Positions 1 through 13,973 of a DNA stretch of 64,000 nucleotides are shown here, piece by piece (position 1 is the stretch's first letter; each line of letters begins with the position of its first letter). The notes under the pieces were generated by a model. It saw nothing but the letters and a program-made list of their open reading frames with translations. It was not told where the DNA came from and made no database searches. The position numbers were made by a program, and so were the translations under genes. Source of the stretch: Pardosa pseudoannulata (Eukaryota; Arthropoda; Arachnida; Araneae; Lycosidae); NCBI GenBank assembly GCA_032207245.1, contig CM063500.1:74885886-74949885 (forward strand), read 5' to 3'.

Positions 1-1158
1 GAATGATGATAGTGGATTTATTGCTGAGGTTAATTTGTACAACTGTTTAATTAAAGTTGTATTAAAAGAGTTTGCTTCTTTGTCATTTCATGTAAAATGT
101 ATTGTTGTTAAATAGCTGTAAACGTGTTCTACATTAAATATTGTGTCAAAAAAGTATATATTTACAAGGATGTGTAATAGGGAAAAGTAAAGTATGAAAG
201 CAATTTTTAAATAAAAAGAAATCTGTAAATGTATTCTTTAAGAAATTATTCTCTGTCATTGTCTTTATATTTACTAGAAGTAAATATCTGGAATAAGTAT
301 GGATTTTCTGACCTCAAAGAATGCTGTATTGTAATAAATGCTATATTGTAGAAGTACAGCATTAAGTTCAGGGAAAATTAGAATAGATACTTATATAGAA
401 GAATTTTTAAATTTTTTTTTTCATAAGTGCGTAATTTAAAATCAAATACTGAAATGTACAAGAAAATTACTGAAAACTGATAGATTTCATCAAATTTTGT
501 AGGCTTTTTTTGACAGAATTGGAACAACTTTCTATTGGACATTTTGAACATCATGTATACATGCACTCAATGCATAATTTAATTTCACTTAATTTGCATA
601 ATGAAATTAATTGGGAGAATTGAGCTAAAAGATCTTTTGGCAGAAGTATGATTTAATACAATTAATTTACACTGTATTTTCCACAACCTTGTCTGTTGAA
701 CAATCATTTTGAAACATGTGGAAAATATTTTAAAAATTTAACAGTGAATATAGACTGTCCTTACAAGACTTTAATATTAGAAAAAGAAAAAAAAAACATG
801 AAAAAATTAATTCTAAATTTGAAAATAATAAAAACCTATAAAGTAATCATAGATGAATTTTTCAAATGATGATAATAGTTAATAAAATAAATAATAAAAA
901 AATTAAAAACAAATACTGAAGAATAAAATTTAGTTTTAAAAAATGAAGTGTTTGGTTTTTTAGATAATATTCCCTGTTTAAAAAAGCACTGGTGTCCACT
1001 GATTTGCATTCATATTTTGAAGCCATTTGATATAAATATTTCATATTAAATTATTCAAATACTTTTATAGTTAAAAAATAGTTTTAATTACCTCTTAGTA
1101 AATTGCTGAAAATAATTAAAAATTATTTTGTTTAAATTAGTTTTTTGTTTTCTAATAG
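1..1158 (+). other. Intron sequence upstream of the first MAGI exon in the window
   Basis: This AT-rich stretch shows no coding potential beyond short chance frames. It ends in an acceptor-like TTTTCTAATAG directly before the first coding exon, so it is read as the end of a MAGI intron. No repeat or RNA gene was recognised. Confidence 0.6.
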
Positions 1159-2234
1159 ATGGCAAAGGAAATAATGCTTATCGCAGCAAAACTCCTACAG
1201 CTGAGCTGTACAGTTCAAGAGATAAAGAATCTGTCATGATATCAAGACCAAAAACACCCCTTGTTGATACTAGGAATTGGCCAGTATCATCTGAATTTCA
1301 GAGCAACAATGAAAAACAAAAGCAGCTCATTCAAGGATCCACCAACATATCAAATTCATTTTATAATCATAGGCCTGCCACTTATAACTCACCTGATCAT
1401 GAAATTCTTGAATGTAGCCCAGATAGACATGGAAATCCATCTTGGTATTCTGACCAAAGTAGGGGACGAGATTGGCACAATCATAACTACAGGGACTCTT
1501 CACATTTAAAAGAAAATGAAGAGGATACTTTCTCTTCAAAAGTATTTATGAATAGCCCAACAAATGAAAATTCTCATAACAGTTTCATATCACCCCTCTT
1601 AAGAAATTCCTCTGGTGAACCAATCAAACGACTGAGTGCTGAGAATAAATTTCATTTTAATCAAGATTTATGGCGACATGAAATGCATCGACATGATTCT
1701 AATGGCAATAATTCAATGTTTCAGTCAACAGCTAATTCAAACAATTCCAGTGGACTATTTGACAATCATCTATATACATTAAATGAAGACAGGTATTCAT
1801 TTGAGAATCCAAATGTTAATTTTATGTATGGACAACCTTTTTATAAGCCTCATGTGTCGTCTTACCACTTATCTCATATTACTAACTCTAGTTTAAGTAA
1901 TTCTCTAAGTTCCCCTCTCAAGGAATCTGCCCAATATAGTGATGGAATCTATGGCAATAATATGCAGAATCTTTATTCTCCATCAGCTCACAATAGTTTG
2001 ATGAGGCCTGATCAGACACTTCATCGTAAACATGGGACGTCATTTGAACATGAACAGCCAGTGCCATATAGTAGTAATGAATATAGCAATAATGATGTGA
2101 AAAGTGTTCCCAAAACATCGTCCAAGGAAGACTGTAAAAGTGAAGGAAGTTTTCATGAAATGACTGTAACTTTACAAAGACAGGAAAGTGGGTTTGGTTT
2201 TCGGATCATTGGTGGTACAGAGGAAGGCTCACAA
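1159..2234 (+). CDS. Magi: MAGI scaffold, large linker exon plus start of PDZ3
   Basis: This 1,076-nt internal exon lies between TTTTCTAATAG and a strong GTGAGT donor. It begins two bases into a codon, so coding continues upstream of the window; the nearby ATG at 1128 lies in the intron and is not the start. About 330 residues are a low-complexity linker rich in Ser, Asn, His and Tyr, with short proline motifs such as SRPKTP. The last ~27 residues open a PDZ domain: MTVTLQRQESGFGFRIIGG, containing the GFGF carboxylate-binding loop. MAGI proteins are junctional and synaptic scaffolds that bind C-terminal peptides of membrane partners through PDZ domains. Assignment rests on the three PDZ domains read across exons and their match to MAGI PDZ3-5. 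The linker itself is not diagnostic. The exon ends on a codon boundary. Confidence 0.9.
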
Positions 2235-4771
2235 GTGAGTACAATTTAAAAAATTATTTTTCATAGTGTAAAAATTTATTCTTAGACAAGTTATGGTGTA
2301 CAGGGTTATTCCTTATACAAAATGGCCAGATGACAACCTGTACTGCTTTTGGGCACTGTTATTTGGTACCAGAGTCTATGGGTTTGATTCCGGCTGCTGG
2401 CATCTATACTTGTAGTCAATCGGAATCGGCTTTAAGCAATAGATCCTGGTGTCTTTAGGTCTTGTATAGCAAAAAGTAGACCATAGCATTCTAAGCCAAA
2501 GCAAAACCTTATATGAAATATGCATCATAAATTATTTTGTGAGTTGAATTGTTGAGAAAAACATATTTGGAACATTTAGTTTTGGGCAATATATTGTATA
2601 TTTATTAAAGGGGATCAGAAAGTTTCCGTTTGTGAGGGTGTGGCTGAAACATATGTAAATTAGCATGTTGCCAATGTAGGCATATAAGCAATCAATATCA
2701 AAGGAGATTATTGCGGCATTTGTTTATTTTTAAAATGTGTGTAAAATGCTGGAATGTTAATAATAGTGACATTACTACCAAATGCATCTAAACAGGACCC
2801 TCATTATCATATTCTTTGATTACCAGTACCCATTGCTAATTGATTTCAAGGATCCATGTGTTAGCATTACTGAGGAATGGTACTGGGAAATTCTGGTGAG
2901 ATTATGTTATGCGGTTAAGGTGACATTTCAAGGGAAAACTTTCATGATAACACACATCCTTATATTTCAAACATCATAGTGCAGTATTTACACTTAAGCA
3001 GTAGACACTTGAGCATCTGAGTCTTGATCTCTCCCCATGTGAGTTTCACACCTTTGGTCCTTTTTTTGTGTAAAACTTTTTAAAGGTTAAAAAAATGTCC
3101 TTGAAAGGTTGATGGTTCTTGTCAGACACAGAAATGCAGCAGGTTGGACTTTATCAAGCAGCAGAAAGTTTTACCAAGGTGTATATTAAACCTGGTGAAG
3201 CAGTCGTATGATTGCCTGTATGCTCAAGGCCATTTTGCTTGACTGGTATACCAAATCTGGACTGTATAGCCTGTAAATGGAAACTTTTTGGCCATCACTT
3301 AAATTAACCATGAGCAAATTCAAATCTGGGTGTAAACACAAGAATACATATACTTGTTTGTTGTATTTTGCTCTTTATTTGTTACTGCATATTCAAATTT
3401 GCATATTCATTTTTGTATTTGTTGAACTGTTAGATCAGAATTACAATGAAGTACTAAATTTTAAAATTGTCATTTAGTGTAATTTGACTTTAAAAATTAT
3501 AATCTGAATTTATCTTTTTGCCTGTATACTGGCAATGTATGCAAATTACTTTATTTTTTATTATACTTTCATGCTTATAGTAGTAACTGAAATCACCATT
3601 TCCTTGTAGAAATGTTTAAATATTGAGAAAAAGTTTAAAAATACATACTCAAAGCACTTTTGTTGTCTATAGTTTGATTAAAACCAGACAATTAATGTAC
3701 TGCTTTTTGTTACTGAAGCCTTATTGGTGTTCAAAACTGCTGACATGGGTATTTTTAGCTGTGCAGAACAGATTTATTCAGCTGGCAGAAGTCTAGCTTA
3801 CAAATCTGACCATAATCTTGAATGTCTGTGAAACATAAATTATGTGAGAATTTTAAACAGGTTTATAATATTTTTTTTAGAAAGCTGCTGTATTAATATT
3901 ACTATAAATATTGTAGAGACATACTTGTGATAAACTATTATTATGTTACTAAATCAATTAATTTAAAATGTTTAAAATCCAAGTTTTGTTTTATTTGTTT
4001 CTGTGTGTTTAATTTTTGGCCAAATGTTTAGTTTTTTTACTGTACATCTATACTAATAAGGAGGTAAAATTTGTTTGTTTCTATGTAGGTAGTAATATCA
4101 GAAATTTCTGAACCAATTAAAAAATATTCTTTTACTAATATAAAGTTACACTTTTCCTGAGTAGTATAAGCTATATTTTATTTAGATAAAAAGGAATTTT
4201 CAATTTGAAATCTCAATATTTGTAAATCAAAAGAAAGTGTTTTTATGTTAAAAATAAATTGAAAGTCATAAGGTAACCTTTATATGTTGATATATATATA
4301 AAGTTGTGCCAAATGAATTGCTTTTTGGAATTTTCACATTCTTTGTAATTATTATCAAGGTTTGGTACTCATATTCTTGAAAGCCCTTCTAGCTGTTTAA
4401 AATTAATCTGAATGGTGCTTTTAGTTTTGTTTTATAAAAAAACATCACAAGAATTGAACATGGCCATAACATACAATACCATTTTATTAGCCCTGTGCAA
4501 AGATAAATCTTCAAATATTGTCAAAGAAAGGGCTTTTATATCTCATAATTAATCTAAAATTATATTAACCCACAAGTGTTTTCAAAAGACCACTTGATGC
4601 CAGTATTTATATATAACAAGATTGAAATGGCTAGTCTATATATAAGTTTATAGTAAAATGCATTGTTATTTTGAAGATAAATTTCTAAACTTCTATCATG
4701 TTGTCATTTATATAATTTTCTACTATAATTATGTTTATACTGATTCTTAATGTATTGAATCTACATTTTAG
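2235..4771 (+). other. MAGI intron between the two PDZ3 exons
   Basis: This AT-rich intron of 2,537 nt runs from a GTGAGT donor to an ACATTTTAG acceptor. Apart from a decayed SINE near its 5' end, no feature is seen. Open frames at 2782-2979 and 3277-3477 are short and match nothing recognised. Confidence 0.75.
2320..2510 (+). repeat. tRNA-derived SINE, family 1, decayed copy
   Basis: The copy aligns by eye to the better copy at 36.5 kb. It shares a degenerate B-box region (GGGTTTGATTCC), the body motif GGAATCGGCTTTAAGC, the stretch around TAGACC and a terminal CCAAAGCAAAA. It lies in an intron in the same orientation as the gene. Many substitutions indicate an old insertion. Confidence 0.7.

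Positions 4772-4970
<199 letters not shown>

Positions 4971-5000
<30 letters not shown>
4971..5000 (+). repeat. A30 homopolymer in a 114-nt MAGI intron
   Basis: A run of 30 A starts nine bases after the donor of the short intron 4962-5075. The intron's acceptor is TTCTTATTAG. Such runs are unstable in sequencing and in replication. The intron is otherwise unremarkable. Confidence 0.95.
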
Positions 5001-5003
<3 letters not shown>

Positions 5004-5075
5004 TAATAAAATTGTAAAAAAGTTTTGTAATAAAATATTTTATGATTAAATATTTATTACATTGGTTCTTATTAG

Positions 5076-5201
5076 AAAATTCTACTTCATCGAAATCAGT
5101 TGACTATCGAATCCCACGTGATGCAACTGTCACAAGGAATGCAAATGAAGGTTTTGGATTTGTTATCATTTCTTCCGTCAGTAAATCGGGTTCAACTATA
5201 G
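5076..5201 (+). CDS. Magi: MAGI exon: start of PDZ4
   Basis: This exon of 126 nt has acceptor TTCTTATTAG and donor GTATTA, with phase 1 on both sides. It encodes a short Ser-rich linker and the first strands of PDZ4, including NEGFGFVIISSV. The NEGFGFVI loop closely resembles the carboxylate-binding loop of MAGI PDZ4. Skipping this exon alone would keep the frame but remove the peptide-binding loop. The donor is weaker than its neighbours. Confidence 0.9.
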   Translation, partial: KILLHRNQLTIESHVMQLSQGMQMKVLDLLSFLPSVNRVQL

Positions 5202-6380
5202 GTATTATTTGTTTAGATTTTTTCTTCTTTCTTTTTTTAAAAAAATATTTTAGTGCATCAAATTTTGTTTGCATTGTATTTTGAAGCTATATTTTAAATT
5301 TAGCTTTTATACACACAGTAAGACAACCTTATGATAACTTTTAATGAAGTATATGTTTCTAATTGACTGACAGAAACACATATGTGTTTTTCGTTTTATA
5401 AATCTTTAAACTGCTACTCTCAAGTAATGTGGTCATATGTTAGAGACTTAATTATTAAAGTTATAACAGTGAATATGTATTCTATTAAAAATGTATTACA
5501 TATTGTTAGTTACAAATTATAAAAATAAAGTTTCTTTGTCATGTAAATCATGAATCAGTGTTAAATATTGAAAATACCAAGGTTTCTAATGCTCAGTTGA
5601 AACTCACATTCTGAAATTTTCATAATTTGTTTTCTTAAATTTCTCTTGATTCTCATGTCTTATTTAATTGCTTTCTTAAAATTAAAGATTTGTTTTCTCA
5701 TCTTTAAAGTAATTGTGTACCAGTCATATTAGATTCCTCTAGCTCCATATTAACCTATGGTGGAAATCATTGTTGTTCTGGGTAGTGTGCATTTAGAGTA
5801 TGCATCTTTAAGCAAATTTTACCACATGATAGAGTAAAAAATTCTACAGGATAATGTCATTTCACTCATTTCAAATATTTATTTTGGTAAAATATCTTCA
5901 TTTGTGTTCATAGAAAGTCTATGTAATATGCTGGAGGAACCCAATATAGCTGATATTCAATCTCTTTAATCATCCACATTTGGTAAGATTAGTATATTTT
6001 AATTAATACACTATTCTTGTATTTTAGTGTCATGTTTATTAAAACAAAATCAATCATTAAAATATTTAATGAAGGGTAAGCTGACATGAATATTTATGTA
6101 TAAAAGAAAAATGAAACACTATTCATTAGTTAGGCAGTTGAACATAAGTATATTCTGTGATTTCTGTGTGTGGGAGATTATTTAAAAAGTTATTTTTCTG
6201 TAATTTCATTCTTGAAATTTCACTTCTCCCATCCTTTTTTTGTATTGAATTTGCAATTTTCTTTTCATTAGATTTAAATCATATGGCTTTAGGAATGGAG
6301 GAATAAGTTAAAGAAATTTTTTATACATATCTTTCTTCTTTTTAGTTATGTATATATGTATACATACACACATTCAGATA

Positions 6381-7206
6381 TAGTAGAACCTCGGTATAAC
6401 GACCCCATGTGGGACCAACATCATATGGTCGTTGTAACGAATTGAAAAAATAATAAAAAAAATGAGCAAAGAAATGACGCAACAGTACATATCCAGAGAA
6501 CACTTCTATTTATTTGTATTTCCATTACTGAATTTTTGAAAAAAGTCTTTGATTGATGCCTGTTTCAATTTCATTTGGGAATTTTTCATTATCACTGATT
6601 CTATATCCATTAGATTTTGAAGAATATCTTCAGAATTAAATTGTTCTTCAAAATATTGATGCAAGGCATTGATTGCATTTGAAGACTTCTTTTTCATTCA
6701 CTTTTTCAAAAGCTTGGACAGTTTCTTCTCCGTTGTCGGAATCACAGATTTCTTCATTTCCGGTAATATGGGCAATAAAATCGTCCTCATTCAAATTTTC
6801 TTCGCAGCACTGTAAAGTTTCATCTACCGCAACTAACTCATCAAAAGATAATTGAAGATCGAGAAATTTGACCCTGAGGAGCTGGGTCATTTCATTAGTG
6901 TCTGGAGTGTTATCTACTTAGGACAATGTTGTACATAATGAAAGGGTCCTTTAAGCAAACACAAAGAGAGAAGTACAGGTTTTTTGAAGTTGCACCACAG
7001 TACAATAATTTTAAAATAGCCCACTTGCTCATGAGTTCTGTAGTCTAAAATTGGCAGTCACTCTAATGAAAAATAATATGCTTGGGGTCATTGTAATGAT
7101 TCAAAATTAGCATTATTCCTATGGTAAAATAATTGGGACTTTTTAAGATGGTCATTCTAATGAAGGGGTTGTTGTATCGTGGGGTCGTTAAAAAGAGGTT
7201 CTACTG
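6381..7206 (-). mobile_element. Tigger/pogo-type DNA transposon, internally deleted
   Basis: The 826-bp element has terminal inverted repeats: AGTAGAACCTCGGTATAAC at the left, and AGTAGAACCTCTTTTTAACG as the reverse complement of the right end. A further GACCCCA pair follows on each side. It is flanked by TA dinucleotides, the usual duplication of the Tc1/mariner-pogo superfamily. A remnant of the transposase C-terminus lies inside on the minus strand. The N-terminal helix-turn-helix and the DDE core are absent, so it cannot mobilise itself. Confidence 0.85.
6506..6890 (-). pseudogene. Tigger-like transposase C-terminal remnant
   Basis: Two overlapping minus-strand frames (6648-6890 and 6506-6697) together encode an acidic segment (NEDDFIAHITGNEEICDSD) followed by a terminal region ending KQASIKDFFQKF. 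The two frames appear separated by one frameshift near 6690. The QASIKDFF motif fits the PCNA-interacting PIP-box pattern QxxhxxFF; a PIP-like motif at the transposase C-terminus is known from pogo. The catalytic domain is missing. Assignment to Tigger/pogo relies mainly on the element's TIRs and TA duplication. Confidence 0.65.
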
Positions 7207-7377
7207 TATATATCTAATTTTATTGAATGTTTTTTTCCAAATTAGTTTCAGAGAGTAAACATGCTGCTTCTTTAAAATACACAATATCATTGATCTGTGC
7301 AGTGTTTCAGAATTTTATTGTAAACATTCTAAAATACCAATTCCTAAAGCCCTAGTGAAATAAATATCTTTTTCTAA

Positions 7378-9099
<1,722 letters not shown>

Positions 9100-9134
9100 A
9101 TGAAGAATCAAGTCTTACTTCTCTGTCACAGAAG
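9100..9134 (+). CDS. Magi: MAGI 35-nt micro-exon between PDZ4 and PDZ5
   Basis: This exon lies between TTATTTTAG and a GTAAAT donor. It enters in phase 1 and leaves in phase 0, encoding DEESSLTSLSQK with the split first codon. Its phases fit both neighbours exactly. Skipping it would shift the frame into PDZ5, so it should be constitutive unless coupled to another splice choice. The acidic and Ser-rich peptide is a PDZ4-PDZ5 linker. Because it is short, the call rests on splice signals and phase agreement. Confidence 0.75.
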
Positions 9135-9771
9135 GTAAATTTTTCTTTATACCTTAGAGCTCTAACTTATATGAAAATAACAAATCAATGCTTTAAAAAG
9201 CATTAATTTGTTACTTCCATAATTTTTATTTAAACAAAATATTTTTGCTCAATGTTATTACTTGGAAGCAAATAGAAAAATAATGGGGAAAAAAGGCCAT
9301 TGAAAAGAGTGGAAATCCTTTTCTTTATCTAATAATTTTATTTTTAATCATCTACTCTGCTCTATATAATGTTTGTATTTACTTCTACTTATCTACTTAC
9401 TGTATATACTACATTTATTATCTTAACCAAAATACAGATATATGTTAGATAGTTGGTTCAAATGACTGTTCAGGAGTGCCTAAATTGCTGACTGACATTT
9501 ATTGATTACTTACTGTTTATAGCTTCTTTTACAGAAGAACAAATATTCAATCATTTGAGCTTACATTTGTTGATACATTTTTAAAGATTATATCAAAGTA
9601 AAGATATACTAATCTTTCTTAGTTTTTCAGTAGAATGATTTTTTTTCTATTTTACTTATTAAAGATATAACATTACAATTAGGGGCATAATTGTTTTCTT
9701 AGTACACATTTTTTAATCATTTTTTTTTTTTAAAGCAAGATATGTATCCCACTCCTTTCCTGCTATTATAG
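9135..9771 (+). other. MAGI intron with a short inverted repeat
   Basis: This intron of 637 nt ends at GCTATTATAG. It contains an imperfect hairpin at 9179-9212: AACAAATCAATGCTT and its complement with one mismatch, around a short loop. The rest is plain AT-rich DNA. Confidence 0.75.
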
Positions 9772-9942
9772 GCAGAAGAAACTTCATTAGACTTGGAGGA
9801 GTTTTATCACACTGTCATTTTGCACAGAGGCAGTAAAGGGTTTGGATTTAGCATTAGAGGAGGAAAAGAGTTTCACAATATGCCACTTTTTGTGTTAAGG
9901 ATTGCAGAAAATGGTCCTGCTCAACTTGATGGTAAAATTAAG
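9772..9942 (+). CDS. Magi: MAGI exon: first part of PDZ5
   Basis: This exon of 171 nt is in phase 0 on both sides, with acceptor CTATTATAG and donor GTGAGA. It encodes an acidic lead ([10 protein letters not shown]) and the first half of PDZ5: [39 protein letters not shown] and LDGKIK. The [11 protein letters not shown] loop and the [12 protein letters not shown] strand closely match MAGI PDZ5. Confidence 0.94.
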
Positions 9943-11188
9943 GTGAGATTTCCAATTAGTCCCTAAAATTTACTTTAAAGTATATACAGTCAAATCCCAT
10001 TTTAGAGAACTTGGCATATAATGAATTCCTGGTGTTAAAAATAAAAATTTTAGTTTCACTGTTATCCTATTGTATTTAATGCTGATAATGCTTTTATGCT
10101 TTTATAGTAAACTTTCAAAATCTGATATAATTAACATTTTTTTTTAGTTGTTTACTAAGTTTTTTTCAGTTTTATTTTGTTTTGAACCTTTTTTTGGTGG
10201 TGTTAAGAAAGTTTTTTATCTCTAATTTCATAAAATGTTTGGTTGAGGGTAAAACATTAAGCAAAACAGATATAGGTATCTTTATTCAGTGATCTTTTCC
10301 CTCTTACAATAACTATTCTGTAGAAGTTCATTGACATGTGACTCCTTTTACCTCATTCTTATCACAGATCTGTACAAAAATGGATCAAGGTATTCATAAA
10401 TTTTCTTTGTATTAAGACAGTGAGCAGCAGTTAAATTTCTTTTTTCATATCCCTATTAACTTTTAGTTTAATTCATCATAAATTAGATATTGATCAATTT
10501 AATTTAATCAGTTTTTTTGCAATTTAATCCATTAAAATGTAATTTTTAATGGATTGCTAAAATAATTTTTTTAGTACATGACTATCAAAAAATACTCTAA
10601 GCAACTAATCTGTTAAACATTTGGAGAGAGTTAATATTTTTCTTTAAGTCATCAATATACTTAAATTTTAACCCCCTTCCCCCCCCCAAAAAAAAAAAAA
10701 TTAGGCCTTAATTCTTAATTTTTCTTTCAGTGATTATCACAAGAGTTTGATGACTTATATGGACCTTGTAGTCATTTATTTCATGCATGACAGTTTTTCT
10801 AGCTGTTCAGAAATGCTGAGCTAATTGCTCAATAAAGTGGCACAATTCTGCTTTTAAGTGTATGGACTTGTTAAAATGCTATCCTAATTTTTTGACATGA
10901 TGGATTAAGTCCAGAGTTTTTAAAATACTTTTACCACTGTCTTGAGCTTTGTGTGGATTTTTGATGTCTGCTCTAAGGTGAAGACTTTGCTGAATCAAGC
11001 AAAATGTTAAATTCTTAGGCTTGCTTTATCACATGTAATTTATCAAAATTGTTACACATAAAATTTCTACCTAAAATTTTCATTTTTCCCCTTCTTATTC
11101 TTTAATACCTAATTTCTCAGCCCTAAAATTTAAAGAAGTGTTTACTGCCTAAAATTTTTTTTTACATGTCCCAAAACTATCATGACAA

Positions 11189-11362
11189 AAGATGACTGAA
11201 TGGTTAGGGTGCTGGCCTTTGGTACTAGAGTTCATGGGTTCGAATCCCACTGTTGCATGGATGTTCATAACCATTCAGAATTGGCTTTTAACTGTAGTTC
11301 CCAGTCTCATTAGCCCTCATGTTTAAAAAAAGTAGCCCTTAGCACTCCAAACCAAACCCAAA
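11189..11362 (+). repeat. tRNA-derived SINE, family 1
   Basis: The A-box-like TGAATGGTTAGGG, the B-box GGTTCGAATCCC, the body and the CTCCAAACCAAACCCAAAA end all match the 36.5-kb copy. Its 3' end lies a few bases before the start of a Helitron at 11367. Confidence 0.85.
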
Positions 11363-11366
11363 ACTA

Positions 11367-12120
11367 TCCCCTATATAATAATAGCCTAAGGTGTCTGTCG
11401 GCAAATTTTTGAAGCGGTTGTACCTGGAACGGATACAGGCATCCATATTGAATTTTTTATGAGTTAGGGTTAGCAAAATTCAAAGTGAGTTCAAAATCTA
11501 AGCCATCCCCCCTTTTTTAGCATTTAATGCTATTATTTCAAGCCTTATTCTCCCTCTGTTAAAAGCAGGCGATTAAATTTATCATTTTCGATACCATTCA
11601 TATATACCACCAAATAATCACTGTCAATATTAAAACCTCTGCTCTCCATCCTATTATGTAATATGACAAGATAAACTAAAGCTGGCAACTAACATACGGT
11701 CGGTAAATAGAAAGAGTTCTCACCAGTTCATGTTTAAAGTAAAAGCAAATGAATTTTTATATTAAAATCATTCTTAATAGGATGACAAGAACGGAGTGTA
11801 ATATTTAAGTTTATATACTCTTTTAGTTTAATTGAGATATGCTTTAATTAGTATACGCTTTATGTGAAAGCGTGGCATGATGGTTAGAGTGCCTGCCCGT
11901 TTTATTTTTGTAACAGCCGACTTGAAGGTTCTGTCCCCGGCGCAACCAAGTTTTTCTATACGTCTAATTCATTTTATAATTTTTGCGTTTTCTTTTAAAT
12001 TCTTTTTCCTAAAGCTGTTTTATTATTTTTAAAGTTTTATTATTTTTAACAATATTTTAATTTAATTTTCTTTTTTCTCCTTTTTTTTATATTTTTTTTT
12101 GCTTGAATTTTAAATTTTTA
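11367..12120 (+). mobile_element. Helitron, non-autonomous, 5' end present, 3' end unclear
   Basis: It starts A|TCCCCTATATAATAATAG, matching the 5' ends of the copies at 13124 and 44657. It shares with them GAAGCGGTTGTACCTGG, GAGTTAGGGTTAGCAAAA and the tRNA-like module at 11870-11944. No terminal hairpin plus CTRR was found before the next copy. The right boundary given is where similarity fades by eye and is approximate. Confidence 0.6.
11870..11944 (+). other. tRNA-like module inside a Helitron
   Basis: The A-box-like GATGGTTAGAGTGCC and the B-box-like GGTTCTGTCCCC are spaced as in a tRNA gene. The same module sits at 13413-13490 and 45755-45835 in other copies. It does not look like an intact tRNA gene, because the acceptor stem does not close convincingly. 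Confidence 0.5.
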
Positions 12121-13123
12121 AATTTCATTTTTGTTACTTTTTGTCGGTTTAAGTTTATAAAATTAATTTTTGCTAAGAAATGAGCTTTAGAATGTTTGCT
12201 TCATTTCAAATATTTTATTTACATTTTTGACAATTTTTAAAATTAATTTTTACTTTTACTTTAATTTTTTTTATTTTCATCTTTTTTTTAAAGTTTTTAA
12301 AATTAATGTTTTCTATTATAAACTTTATACCTGCAGAAATATTACCTAATTTGTTTTGTACATATGCCTGGCCTTCTGCAAATTCAGAGGTACTGGGAAA
12401 AACTTAAAAGCTTCTTCTAAAACTGTACTCATTTTCTTTATTTTCTGGTTTTTATTTTGTATTCATTGCTTCATTTAAAAGAAATTGGGCCACGGCATGG
12501 ATAACATGGATTGTCAACAAACTCATAAGCATGGATGTTATTTTCAAATCCTTTATAATTAACAATATCTTTCTGCAATGTTACATGATTACTCAAATTT
12601 TTAAAATCATCACAAAAGGATGGTGGAATGAATGGGAAATATTTTTATTATAAATATGACCTTTTTTTAGTTAATATATTAGTGAATAGATGGCACCAAC
12701 GAACCAAGTAATTTTTTCCTGATACTGTAGCGCCGAAATTTGAATGTAAAGAGACTGTGGTAACACAGACTCAATGATTTATTTTTAGTTTAAAAATCGT
12801 TTGCAGTTTGTTACAAGTTTATCGTTTGCATGTTTTGGTTTTTGATATAAAGTTTTGATAAAAATTAGTATGGAATAAAAAGTTGTTGTTCTAATAAGAC
12901 TGGAAAATGTTTCGTTTCTTTTTATTGGATTATTATGCCTGATTAAGGGATAAGAATATAATATAGCTCAAACTAAGTGTATAATTAATTTAATATCGTA
13001 GTAATACGCGATAAGGCATTCATTTTGAACTCTTGATCAATCAGGATTAGGAAAATTCAAAGTGAGTAAAGTTTTATACGAATAATTTTTAGTCAGCCTG
13101 ATTGTAAAATGGAACAACATTTA

Positions 13124-13973
13124 TCCCCTATATAATAATAGCCTAAGTTGTCTGTCCGCGAATTTATGAAGCGGTTGTACCTGGAATACATACAGGCATC
13201 CATATTGGATTTTTTATGAGTTAGGGTTAGTGAAATTTAAAGCGAGTTCGAAATCCACCTCATCCCCTACTTTTCGAGCATTTAATGCTATTATTTCAAG
13301 CCTTATTCTATTCTAAATTCATTATTATAGGATGGCGAGGGCGGAGTGCAATATTTAAATTTCTGGACTGTTTTTACTTGACCTTTATATATTCTAATGA
13401 TTTCCTTCACCACGTGTAAGCTGGCCCATGGGATAGAGTGTCTGCCCATTTGATCGTCGTACTTCTCAGATTAATGGTTCTGCCCCTGACGTAACCGAAT
13501 TTATCTAAATGTCTAATTAATTTAATAATTTCTGCTTTTTCTTTTGAATTCTTATTCCTAAAGTTGTTTTATTATTTTTAAATTTTTACAATTTTTCAAA
13601 TTTTTATGATTTTTTTTATTAAATTCAAGTATTACCATTATTATATCAAGCTCCAATTTAAGAGCAGGTGATTAAATGTATCGATTTATCACATAATAAA
13701 TAGGTAAAAAAAAAAAAAATTTTAGCATTATGACATCATTCCTTTAATCATCTCATCATTTATTTTAGATTTAAATATCTTCTGCATTATTTCCATACGT
13801 TTTATCACTAAACTTAGATATTACGTAAATAATTTTCTTAAGGTAATATTTTGTTGTAAAATAATTCTCAGCCAAACAACAAACCATTTTTTTTACCTGC
13901 CTTAAAGGGTACTTTACAATTCTGGAATATTGAAAATTTTATTGATCCCGTCATATGACGGGCTATATGCTAG
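13124..13973 (+). mobile_element. Helitron, non-autonomous, apparently complete (850 bp)
   Basis: The 5' end is TCCCCTATATAATAATAGCC preceded by A. The 3' end has a hairpin (CCCGTCATATGACGGG at 13948-13963) followed by CTATATGCTAG and then T. A 5' TC, a 3' hairpin plus CTRR, and insertion between A and T are Helitron hallmarks (family knowledge). It carries no RepHel coding sequence. Similarity to the 11367 copy covers the first ~500 bp. Confidence 0.8.
13413..13490 (+). other. tRNA-like module inside the complete Helitron
   Basis: It reads CTGGCCCATGGGATAGAGTG (A-box region) and later GGTTCTGCCCC (B-box-like). The position corresponds to the modules at 11870 and 45755. The copies differ by many substitutions, so the module predates the spread of these copies. 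Confidence 0.5.

Noticed and set aside
1128..1158. ATG at 1128 as start of the MAGI frame
   Set aside because: It lies in the acceptor region before TTTTCTAATAG and is in frame only by chance; MAGI proteins have long upstream domains.
9980..10100. Possible further Tigger terminus (CAGTCAAATCCCATTTTAG)
   Set aside because: No matching inverted end with TA was found downstream in the intron.
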